A stretch of DNA of 64,000 nucleotides from Saprospiraceae bacterium (lineage in GTDB: Bacteria > Bacteroidota > Bacteroidia > Chitinophagales > Saprospiraceae): positions 217,996 through 281,995 of the forward strand of contig JADKFC010000005.1 of NCBI GenBank assembly GCA_016717655.1, given 5' to 3'. Positions 45,612 through 53,710 of the stretch are shown here, in pieces. Position numbers and translations under genes: made by a program. Position 1 is the first letter of the stretch. Each line of letters starts with the position of its first letter. The notes under the pieces were generated by a model. It was not told the origin of the DNA. It made no database searches and saw nothing but the letters and a program-made list of their open reading frames with translations.

Positions 45612-45982
45612 TTATATGCCGTATATTCGCTAATGGCAAGCAAGTTATCAACTTTATACAAAACCGCGAATAATATTTTTATCCACTTCTTGTGCTGATT
45701 TTGCCCATTCTAAAGGAAAATTCAAGCTTTTTTATTCTTTTTTTGCATCACATCTATCAAATTTATACCATACATTAAAATATGATTTATAAATTTTTAA
45801 AAACTTGTTTATATATATTAATATGAAATATAAAGCTGATATTCAAGTCGTTGGAAAAAATTATATTTTATCATAATGCTTCCACAATGTGGAAAAAAAA
45901 GGGATTACAAGTTTTAGGCTGTGATAAATATTTATCTATCTTCGTGCAGAACTTATAATCCTTAGATAGTAGAACAGACTTT
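45612..45982. other. Very AT-rich 371-bp gap with DnaA-box-like sites
   Basis: No ORF. It separates a leftward and a rightward gene. It contains TTATCAACT (45645-45653) and TTATCCACT (45679-45687), two and one mismatch from the DnaA box TTATCCACA, a long A/T stretch at about 45775-45835 and a perfect palindrome TTCCACAATGTGGAA (45880-45894). That set resembles an unwinding element with DnaA sites, but dnaA and other origin-linked genes are absent. It may equally be a plain divergent promoter region. Confidence 0.3.
45880..45894. repeat. 15-bp perfect palindrome TTCCACAATGTGGAA
   Basis: Seven-base arms around a central A, about 90 bp upstream of the TPR gene. It could be a dimer-binding site or a pair of inverted half DnaA boxes. 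Confidence 0.5.
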
Positions 45983-47398
45983 ATGGAACACAAAATAAAA
46001 CGAGACCTTCAACTCATCAATCTGGTTTCGGATTTCGAATCCAAATTTGAGCAAGGCAACATAGATTATGTCGAGGAGAAAACTATCTACCAGTTAATTG
46101 AATATTATGAAAGCGAATTCCAGATCGAAAAAGCTATGGAAGTCGTAGATGTAGCCCTCGAACAATTCCCTTACCGTTCCGATTTTTACCTGATCAAAGC
46201 ACGTTTATTTTTAGCCGACAATAAAATTGATCAATGTCTTTCTCAATTGAAGGATGCTGAAAATGTTGCCCCTTACGAAAAAGAAATTTCTTTGCTCAGA
46301 ATCAAGGCTCATTGTGTTAGAAAAAATACGAAAGACGCAAAAGTTATCCTCGACGACCTCAAAGCTTCCTGCTTAGATGGTGACCTTATTGATTATTACA
46401 TTGCTGAGAGCTACTTCTTTGAAGCATCAAAAGAGTACAAAGCAATGTACAACAGTTTAAAAAGTGCCCTTAAAATAGATTCCGGCAATGCAGAAGCATT
46501 GGAAAGATTTTGGGTAGCTGTTGACTTGTCAAGAGAGTATGAAAACAGCATCGCTTTTCACAAAGCCATCATTGACGAAAATCCGTACAACCACCTTGCC
46601 TGGTATAACCTGGGCTTATCTTATTCTTTTAACTGGGAATATGACAAAGCCATCGAAGCATTGGAGTACTCATTTATCATCAATCCGTCTTTTGAATTGG
46701 GTTACCTGGAATGCGCAGAAATTTGTTTGCAGGAAGGTAAAGTAAAAAAGGCGCTTGAAATCTACATCGATGCCAACAACCGTTTCGGTCCGGAATGCGA
46801 TTTTATGGTAAACATCGCTTCTTGTTATCTACAGTTGGAAAAAATTGCCGAGGCCAAAATGACCCTCCTCAAGGCACTTCGCATCGAAGCACACAACGAA
46901 GAAATTTACTTTTTACTCGGCGAAAGTTATGCCAAATCAGGCAGCTGGTATAGCGCCATCAATGCTTACCTGAAAGCCATCGACATCGATGACAGCCGTG
47001 AAGAATTTTTTCTCTCACTGGCCAAAGCTTATGTTCAGGTAGAAGATTACAACAAAGCAACCATCAACTTCCACAAAGCCACCAAGGTATGTATGGAAGA
47101 TTCTCTTTACTGGAGAGAATACGCCTGCTTTGTCATCCGTCTTGGCTTATACGACGAAGCCCTTCAGATTTTAGATGAGGCCGATGAACACACCTTTGGT
47201 GCTGACCTGCTTTACTGCAGAGCCATTACCTTGTTTTTTATGAAAAGAAAAAAAGAAGGACTGGAAATCCTCACCGAAGTATTTAAAAAAAATTTTACCA
47301 TACACCACCTTATCTTCGAACTAGCCCCTGAGCTGGAAGTAGATAAAGACATCAATTCCATCATTCGATATTACCAAAGAGAATTTGGAGATTGTTAA
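45983..47398 (+). CDS. Tetratricopeptide-repeat protein
   Basis: 471 aa, no signal peptide or membrane helix, so cytoplasmic. TPR units run through most of the chain: YLIKARLFLADNKIDQCLSQ, AWYNLGLSYSFNWEYDKAIE, YFLLGESYAKSGSWYSAINA and FFLSLAKAYVQVEDYNKATI. It is a scaffold of unknown partners, common in Bacteroidota. A strong terminator follows, so it is monocistronic. Confidence 0.9.
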   Translation: MEHKIKRDLQLINLVSDFESKFEQGNIDYVEEKTIYQLIEYYESEFQIEKAMEVVDVALEQFPYRSDFYLIKARLFLADNKIDQCLSQLKDAENVAPYEKEISLLRIKAHCVRKNTKDAKVILDDLKASCLDGDLIDYYIAESYFFEASKEYKAMYNSLKSALKIDSGNAEALERFWVAVDLSREYENSIAFHKAIIDENPYNHLAWYNLGLSYSFNWEYDKAIEALEYSFIINPSFELGYLECAEICLQEGKVKKALEIYIDANNRFGPECDFMVNIASCYLQLEKIAEAKMTLLKALRIEAHNEEIYFLLGESYAKSGSWYSAINAYLKAIDIDDSREEFFLSLAKAYVQVEDYNKATINFHKATKVCMEDSLYWREYACFVIRLGLYDEALQILDEADEHTFGADLLYCRAITLFFMKRKKEGLEILTEVFKKNFTIHHLIFELAPELEVDKDINSIIRYYQREFGDC

Positions 47399-47433
47399 TT
47401 ACCAAGCAAAGCATTACTCAATTTTAATAGACG

Positions 47434-47466
47434 GAGGGTGGTTTTATATCACCCTCTTTTTTTTTT
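47434..47466 (+). terminator. Intrinsic terminator
   Basis: GAGGGTG (47434-47440) pairs with CACCCTC (47450-47456), followed by ten T. Confidence 0.9.
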
Positions 47467-47513
47467 GCCCAAAACTTTAGTACTTTGGCTGACTTAAATG
47501 TTCAATTTTCATC

Positions 47514-48676
47514 ATGAGAAAATTTCTGTATTTTGTAGCAGCAGCCCTGGCCATTGGTGGTCTGGCCTACTTTTTAAAACATAAACTGGGCATCAACCCT
47601 CCTCTTAAAACACCACTGTCAACCAATTACAGCGCTCTACCGCTGGAAAAACTTGAGTTGCCAGAAGGTTTTACCATCTCCGTTTTTGCAGATAGCATAA
47701 CCGGCGCCAGGTCAATGTGTATGAGTCCTGACAACACCTTATTTGTGGGCACAAAAGATGAAGACAAGGTGTACGCACTCAGAGATGAGGATGGAGATAA
47801 GGTGGCAGAAAAAAGTACATCATCTACCGTGGTGGTAATTCACCCAATGGCGTTGCCTTCAAAGATGGCCATTTGTATGTGGCAGAAATCAACAGAATCC
47901 TCCGTTTCAAAAACATTGAAAGTCACCTAGAAAATCCGGGAGAACCTGAAGTCGTTTACGATCAGTTTCCTACCGAAAAACACCATGGATGGAAATTCAT
48001 TGCCTTTGGTCCCGACGGCAAATTATATGTGCCGGTTGGCGCTCCGTGCAATATTTGCAAGTCTGCCGACCCTTATGCCTCACTGACCCGAATCGATACC
48101 AATGGCAAGAACCTGGAAGTAGTACAGCGCGGTATCAGAAATACGGTTGGTTTCACCTGGCACCCGGATACCAAAGAGCTTTGGTTTACTGACAATGGCA
48201 GAGACATGATGGGCGATGACATGCCCAACTGTGAACTCAATCATGCCCCCAAAGATTTTATGCACTTCGGCTACCCCTACTGTCATGAAGGGACCTTACC
48301 CGATCCTGAGTTTGGCAAAGGCCAGGATTGCAGCAAATACACGGCCCCTGTTGCCAAAATGGGAGCGCATACGGCTCCTTTGGGTATAAGATATATTCGT
48401 AATCCTCAGCTTCCCGATACTTACAATGAAGCCTTCCTGATTGCACGTCACGGCTCATGGAACAGGACAGAAAAATCTGGTTATGATGTACAGCTGGTAA
48501 AAACCAACGCAAGCGGTCAGTTCATATCGATGCAACCCTTTATAACCGGCTGGCTAAGCAAGGATAAAAAAGAAGTGTGGGGCAGGCCAGTTGATATTCA
48601 GTTGCTCGCTGATGGTGCCATCCTTATCAGCGATGACTATGCCAATTGTATTTACAGGGTAAGCTATAAACAATAA
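47514..48676 (+). CDS. PQQ-type sugar (sorbosone) dehydrogenase-like protein, split by a frameshift near 47805-47812
   Basis: The first frame runs to 47930; the correct frame picks up near 47812 and ends at 48676. Joined length about 387 aa. An N-terminal helix (about 3-20) exports or anchors it. Propeller motifs: LPEGFTISVFADSITGARSM, NSPNGVAFKDGHLYVAEINR, GWKFIAFGPDGKLYVPVGAP, TWHPDTKELWFTDNGRDMMG, ARHGSWNRTEKSGYDV and GRPVDIQLLADGAILISDDY. These match soluble-glucose/sorbosone dehydrogenase-like beta-propellers; whether PQQ is bound is not shown. The break lies in a run of six A; one more A restores VAEKKYIIYRGGNS. Probable consensus error. Confidence 0.87.
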
Positions 48677-48680
48677 CTCA

Positions 48681-49535
48681 TTACAGTTTGCGCACCAGCC
48701 CTTCCTGGGTTACGGAAGCTATCAGCTTACCACTGGAAGAAAAAATTCTGCCGGTACAAAAAGCCCTGCCTCCTGATGCCCTGGGACTCTCTACTTCATA
48801 CAACATCCAGTCATTGATCTGTACATCGTCATGAAACCACATGGCGTGGTCAAGACTGGCAATCTTTAAGGGTGTAGTAAAAAAAGAAAGGTTGTGGGGC
48901 AATAACGAGGTGATCAACAAATTAAAATCAGAAATATAGGCCAGCAACTCGTGGTGCAAAATACTGCCTTCAGCTAGCAGGCCATTGGGCTTAAACCACA
49001 GGTGTTGGCGTGGAGCCCTGATTCCGGGATGAAAGGGATCATAATATTCAAGGGGATGAAAAATAAAGGGTCCGTCGGATGATAAAATACCCCTTGCCTG
49101 GATGCCAAATTTTTCTGCAAACTCTGAAAATATTTTAGAAAACGGCTTGAGTTGATCGGGGGATACTACATTGGGCATGGGGCTTTGGTGCTCAATTCCT
49201 TTTTCTGCCACATGAAAAGACGCCGACATAATAAAGATCGTGCGCTCTCGCTGGCTGGCTACCACACGCATGACATCAAAACTTCTTCCTTGTTTGATCG
49301 GCTCCACCTTATACACCACCGGCTCACTGTGACTGCCGGGGTGCAGAAAGTAACCGTGCAAAGAATGAATCCTTTTTTCTGCATCCACACAAAGTCGTGC
49401 CGCCCTCAATGCCTGGGCCAATACATGACCTCCGTAGATGTTGGGGCTGCCAATATCCACCTGTTGCCCATGAAAGACCAAATCTTCTTCCTGCGATAAA
49501 TGAAGAGATGCCACAACCTTTTCGAATAAACTCAT
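48681..49535 (-). CDS. tesB: Acyl-CoA thioesterase II
   Basis: 284 aa, double hot-dog protein. FHGQQVDIGSPNIYGGHVLA and SLDHAMWFHDDVQINDWMLY, with ASGGRAFCTGRIFSSSGKLI and VTQEGLVR at the end, are the TesB signatures, including the Asp and Gln of the active site. It hydrolyses medium- and long-chain acyl-CoA. It is convergent with the sugar dehydrogenase (4-bp gap). Confidence 0.93.
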   Translation of the reverse strand: MSLFEKVVASLHLSQEEDLVFHGQQVDIGSPNIYGGHVLAQALRAARLCVDAEKRIHSLHGYFLHPGSHSEPVVYKVEPIKQGRSFDVMRVVASQRERTIFIMSASFHVAEKGIEHQSPMPNVVSPDQLKPFSKIFSEFAEKFGIQARGILSSDGPFIFHPLEYYDPFHPGIRAPRQHLWFKPNGLLAEGSILHHELLAYISDFNLLITSLLPHNLSFFTTPLKIASLDHAMWFHDDVQINDWMLYEVESPRASGGRAFCTGRIFSSSGKLIASVTQEGLVRKL

Positions 49536-49667
49536 GCCTTTGTACGTTTATAGTGGTAAATTTCGCCAATTTATGCGGTTTACCGGAATTATAATTATGT
49601 GATTAAAAACATTAAATTCAACTGCTTCTAATGTTTATTATCTCATCTAAATAGATCTTTTTTTCGT

Positions 49668-49675
49668 TACATTTG
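49668..49675 (+). promoter_or_regulatory. Possible -7 element TAcaTTTG
   Basis: A perfect TAnnTTTG lies 18 bp before the phosphohexomutase ATG; no clear -33 element. Confidence 0.45.
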
Positions 49676-49693
49676 TAAATAAAATTTGGACTT

Positions 49694-51088
49694 ATGTCAG
49701 TAATTAAGTTTGGAACAGATGGATGGAGAGCCATCATTGCACAAGAATACACCGTTGCCAATGTAGAGCGCATATCAGAAGCTACGGCCCAGTGGATGCT
49801 CAAAAAGAAAATGACAAAAGTGGTCATTGGCTATGATTGCCGCTTTGGTGGTCGTATGTTTTCAGAAGTAGCCGCCACCGTTTTTGGCAATTATGGCATA
49901 AAAGTCTTCCTTTCTCCGGATTTTGTTTCTACTCCCATGGTTTCTCTGGGTGTGGTAAAAACAGGTAGCGATCTCGGTGTTGTTATCACCGCATCACACA
50001 ATCCACCCTCCTACAACGGATATAAGCTAAAATCTTCCTATGGTGGTCCCACCATACCTTCAGATATTGAAGAAGTTGAATCACTGGTGCCGGAAACCAG
50101 TCTGTCTAACCTGCCATCTGTCAGTGAGCTGAGAGACAAGGGACTTATCGACTACCTCGACCTCGAACAAATGTACATCGAGCACGTCAGAGCCAATTTT
50201 GACCTTGACAAAATCAAGTCTTCAGGACTCAAACTGGCATACGATGGCATGTACGGTGCCGGTCAAAATGTAATTCGTAAACTTTTCCCGGATGCCCTGC
50301 TGCTCCATTGCGACTTCAATCCCTCATTTATGGGACAGGCTCCAGAACCCATTGAAAAAAATCTGAAAGAAATTGCAGGCATCATTGCCAACAATGATTA
50401 CAACCTGGGACTCGCCAATGACGGCGATGCCGACAGAATCGGACTCTTTGACGAAGATGGCAGGTTTGTTGATTCGCACCACATCCTGCTCTTATTGCTC
50501 TACTACATGTTTGAGTATAAAAAAATGACAGGCAAGGTGGTCATTACTTTTTCTGTGACCGACAAAATGAAAAAACTGGCCGAGCTTTATGGCCTGGAAT
50601 GTGAGGTGACCAAGATTGGCTTTAAGTACATTGCAGAAATAATGACCCATGAAGATGTTTTGGTCGGTGGCGAAGAGTCCGGAGGTTTGGCTGTAAAAGG
50701 TCACATACCCGAAAGAGACGGCGTTTGGATGGGCATCCTCATCATGGAATTTATGGCTGTCACCGGAAAATCAATCAAACAGCTCATAGCAGAAGTATAT
50801 GAAAAAGTAGGTAGTTTCTCTTTTGAAAGAGATGATCACCACATCACCAACGCCATCAAAGACGAAGTCATGCGTAAGTGCAAAGACGGCGAAGTGAAAA
50901 TGCTGGGCAGCCGACCTGTAGTGCGTACTGAAACCATTGATGGTTATAAATTTTACCTTAATGATGATGAATGGATCATGGTGAGGGCAAGTGGTACAGA
51001 GCCGGTCTTGAGAATTTATGCGCAAACCCCAACTACGGCCCAAAGCAGAACCCTTTTAGAAGAAGCAGCCAAATCATTGATGGGTTAA
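49694..51088 (+). CDS. Phosphoglucomutase/phosphomannomutase family protein
   Basis: 464 aa, four-domain alpha-D-phosphohexomutase. Active-site phosphoserine loop VITASHNPPSYNGYK, metal loop NDGDADRIGLFDEDG, sugar-binding GGEESGGLAVKGHIPERDG and phosphate-binding VRASGTEPVLRIYA are all present. It shifts phosphate between C1 and C6 of glucose, mannose or glucosamine; sequence alone does not decide which. It is followed by the PAP2-like gene after 10 bp. Confidence 0.92.
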   Translation: MSVIKFGTDGWRAIIAQEYTVANVERISEATAQWMLKKKMTKVVIGYDCRFGGRMFSEVAATVFGNYGIKVFLSPDFVSTPMVSLGVVKTGSDLGVVITASHNPPSYNGYKLKSSYGGPTIPSDIEEVESLVPETSLSNLPSVSELRDKGLIDYLDLEQMYIEHVRANFDLDKIKSSGLKLAYDGMYGAGQNVIRKLFPDALLLHCDFNPSFMGQAPEPIEKNLKEIAGIIANNDYNLGLANDGDADRIGLFDEDGRFVDSHHILLLLLYYMFEYKKMTGKVVITFSVTDKMKKLAELYGLECEVTKIGFKYIAEIMTHEDVLVGGEESGGLAVKGHIPERDGVWMGILIMEFMAVTGKSIKQLIAEVYEKVGSFSFERDDHHITNAIKDEVMRKCKDGEVKMLGSRPVVRTETIDGYKFYLNDDEWIMVRASGTEPVLRIYAQTPTTAQSRTLLEEAAKSLMG

Positions 51089-51098
51089 TCCTTCCAAC

Positions 51099-51758
51099 AT
51101 GAGACTGGCCGCAAGTTTTTTTTCCTATCTTTTTCATCCTCTGTTTCTGGCAGCTTATTTTTTGCTGCTGGTCTATTGGGTAAATCCTGTTTTTTTGGAT
51201 TTCTCTGATCGGCACTCGTCCTTCCTCATTATTTTTTCTTTGCTCACCTCTACCATTTTGTTTCCGGGTGTTGCCATTTTTTTGATGAAGGGCCTCAAGC
51301 TGATTGACTCCATCCAGATGCGGGATAAAAAAGAAAGAGTCGGCCCACTCATCGTTACAGGTCTGTTTTATATCTGGGTTTTTCTCAATCTCAAAAACAA
51401 CAGCCTCGTTCCTGAATACATGAGCTTTTTCATGCTCGGTGCCAGCATCGCCTTGTTTTTTGGCTTCTTCTTTACCTTGTTTTTGAAAGTAAGCTTGCAT
51501 ACCATCGGCATGGGTGCGCTAACTACCGCTTTCTTTTTGATGAAAAACCGATATGCTTTTGAAGATGTGGTTTTGCCGTGGGGCAATTCACATAGCTTAA
51601 TCATAGACACCAATCTTGTCTTCATCTTACTTCTGCTGATTTCCGGCTGGGTAGCTACTTGCAGACTGTGGTTAAAAGCCCACACCTTAAAACAAATCTA
51701 TGCCGGTTTTTTAATGGGGGTGGTTGCCATGACCATTGCTTATTTTATCTACCTGTAA
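51099..51758 (+). CDS. PAP2-like integral membrane protein with degenerate motifs
   Basis: 219 aa with about six membrane helices. The three PAP2 phosphatase motifs appear only in part: RDKKERVGPLIV (KxxxxxxRP type), KVSLHTIGMGAL (PSGH type, with His kept) and RLWLKAHTLKQIYAGFLMG (SRxxxxxHxxxD type, with Arg and His kept, Asp replaced by Tyr-Ala-Gly context). Related Bacteroidota proteins are labelled PAP2 superfamily. Enzyme activity on lipid phosphates is possible but unproven. Confidence 0.75.
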   Translation: MRLAASFFSYLFHPLFLAAYFLLLVYWVNPVFLDFSDRHSSFLIIFSLLTSTILFPGVAIFLMKGLKLIDSIQMRDKKERVGPLIVTGLFYIWVFLNLKNNSLVPEYMSFFMLGASIALFFGFFFTLFLKVSLHTIGMGALTTAFFLMKNRYAFEDVVLPWGNSHSLIIDTNLVFILLLLISGWVATCRLWLKAHTLKQIYAGFLMGVVAMTIAYFIYL

Positions 51759-51759
51759 A

Positions 51760-53436
51760 TCAGAGCACCCTGATTTCAACCCGCCTGTTTTGCTGCTTTT
51801 TTTCCTCTGTGGAATTGTCTGTAACGGGTCGGGTAGCTCCATAACCTTTGGTTTCTACCCTGTCTGCTGACACCCCTTCCTGAATCAGCAACGATCGTAT
51901 GGTATCTGCTCTGTTTTTAGAAAGTTGCATCAAATCATTTTTATTGCCTACGTTGTCTGTATGCCCTTCTATCACAATTCTGATGGCCGGCTGTCGCATT
52001 AGTGCCTTGGCCAATTTTCTGATGTTGACCATCGACTCCGGCCTTACAAAGGCGGTTGCTTTTTCAAAATAGATGTGGTGCAAAACAGTGGTAGACCCCG
52101 GTTTTAAGTCCATTGATAAGATAGATTCTTCCTCTGTCGTGGTCTGCATCTGTGCCGTCTGCTGTTTTTCCTTTGGTTTTAGGGTCAGCCTTACCACCGT
52201 CTCGCGGCTTCCAGCATCAATCAGGTCTTGTACCTCTATCACCTCCATAGCTGTGCGAAGTCCTCTGTTTTCAGCCACAAGGTAAAAAGGTTTGTTTTCT
52301 TCTATTTCTATGGTGTGACGTCCATCTCTCGACCTAAAATAGCCCTTCCACTCAATGGTATCTCCATCCAGGGCACTGCCCCATGAAATCTCCGCCGGAA
52401 ACTTGCTGCCGTCTTCCTTATACGCCTCTATGTGCAACTTGATTTTACCCATGCCGACACTTCGATTGAGCCTTGCTGTAAAGATGTCGCTGTTTCCATC
52501 CCGGTCTGATGTGAAATAAATCCGGTCATTGTCTTTAAAAACATACGGATGCGACTCGTTGAAGGCACTGTTCACAGGGGCGCCCAGTCCTTTGGGTTCC
52601 AGCCATTGGTAGGGCGAGCTGTTTTGTCTTTCACTCACATAAATATCTTTGGCTCCCCTCCCTCCGGGTCTGTCTGAGGCAAAAAATAGCTTTTGCCCAT
52701 CCCTGCTGATATAGGGTGTTGATTCATCCCATTGGGTATTGATCCTCCACAAGGGCAGTGGCTTGCTGTAATGCATGCTGTCTATGCGCTCACATACATA
52801 CATGTCTTTTTGTTCTCCTATCTTTTCTGCTACTGCCAAAATTAAAAACTGCTGATTGGGCGAAAGGGTTAGGTTGACTTCATGGGCACTTTTATTAAAT
52901 CCCTCAATGGTGATGGCCTCCGGAAAGCTGCTTTCATAAGAAGCTGAAATGTGAACTAGGCTAAAACCTTCTCTCATCCCTCCTTTGGTCTCAAATCGAT
53001 TGATTACTACAAAAGAAGAGGAGTCGGTTGTCACCGAGCAAATGCTGTTGGGTAGAGCGTTGTTAAGCGGATATCCGGGATGGTAGGCAAATCGCAGGGT
53101 ATCCTTTTCCACCAGGGCAATGTGGATGTCCTGATTGTAGCTGGTATTGACCGGATCCGGAATCTGCCTTCCTGCAATTTGAGAAAAAATAGCGGCCAGG
53201 CGGTCAAAATAGGCGTCGGTAGAAAGGGTGGTGTGCAGGTCCTGATTGTCATAAATCAGCGTCTTGTTAAAGGCAGGGCTGCCTACCCTGGTGTAAAACA
53301 GGGTCTTTTCATCGAGGGCAAATACCGGGCAAATTTCATTGTAATAGGCAGTATTCACCGGATGGGGCAATTTCCTCAAACTGTGCTGAGCTCTTAACTC
53401 AACGATGAGAAACAACATCAACCACCAATAATTCAT
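51760..53436 (-). CDS. Outer-membrane PD40 beta-propeller and OmpA-family protein
   Basis: 558 aa from ATG 53436, which starts a signal peptide (MNYWWLMLFLIVELRAQ) and lies just after a -7 box; the longer frame to 53490 is not needed. Residues about 20-320 hold PD40 (WD40-like) repeats: DESTPYISRDGQKLFFASDR and NESHPYVFKDNDRIYFTSDR. The C-terminal OmpA domain (about 450-558) has IYFEKATAFVRPESMVNIRK, VIEGHTDNVGNKNDLMQLSK and NRADTIRSLLIQEGV with the peptidoglycan-binding Asp and Arg. It should anchor the outer membrane to the wall. Convergent with the PAP2-like gene. Confidence 0.92.
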   Translation of the reverse strand: MNYWWLMLFLIVELRAQHSLRKLPHPVNTAYYNEICPVFALDEKTLFYTRVGSPAFNKTLIYDNQDLHTTLSTDAYFDRLAAIFSQIAGRQIPDPVNTSYNQDIHIALVEKDTLRFAYHPGYPLNNALPNSICSVTTDSSSFVVINRFETKGGMREGFSLVHISASYESSFPEAITIEGFNKSAHEVNLTLSPNQQFLILAVAEKIGEQKDMYVCERIDSMHYSKPLPLWRINTQWDESTPYISRDGQKLFFASDRPGGRGAKDIYVSERQNSSPYQWLEPKGLGAPVNSAFNESHPYVFKDNDRIYFTSDRDGNSDIFTARLNRSVGMGKIKLHIEAYKEDGSKFPAEISWGSALDGDTIEWKGYFRSRDGRHTIEIEENKPFYLVAENRGLRTAMEVIEVQDLIDAGSRETVVRLTLKPKEKQQTAQMQTTTEEESILSMDLKPGSTTVLHHIYFEKATAFVRPESMVNIRKLAKALMRQPAIRIVIEGHTDNVGNKNDLMQLSKNRADTIRSLLIQEGVSADRVETKGYGATRPVTDNSTEEKKQQNRRVEIRVL

Positions 53437-53458
53437 CTCTTTGTGCCTTTCAGAGGCG

Positions 53459-53466
53459 CAAAGGTA
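53459..53466 (-). promoter_or_regulatory. -7 element of the PD40-OmpA gene (TAccTTTG on minus)
   Basis: CAAAGGTA on plus; 23 bp further lies CAAA (53490-53493), a possible but long-spaced -33 TTTG. It supports the start at 53436. Confidence 0.5.
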
Positions 53467-53620
53467 CAATTCCGGACGAAAAATATGCACAAATGTGTAA
53501 TTACCTGGTTTTCAAAACCGATTTGTCTAAAACCTTAGCTATTGACAGGTGTTATAAAATCCAATACCTTTACACATTGAATGTAGCCGCTTGGCAGCAG
53601 CACTGTGTCAATTCGGTTTT

Positions 53621-53641
53621 ATTGCCTGAAAATCAGGCAAT
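53621..53641. repeat. Perfect 9-bp inverted repeat (hairpin) upstream of the DUF4175 operon
   Basis: ATTGCCTGA, loop AAA, TCAGGCAAT. It lies 70 bp before the ATG at 53711 and next to the palindrome TTGTTAACAA (53644-53653). No T run follows, so it is not a normal terminator; it may be a regulator site or a structured leader. Confidence 0.55.
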
Positions 53642-53710
53642 ATTTGTTAACAATTTTTGGAATTATTTAGGCCTGATATTTGTTGTAACAGGTCGGAACA
53701 GAAACATCGT

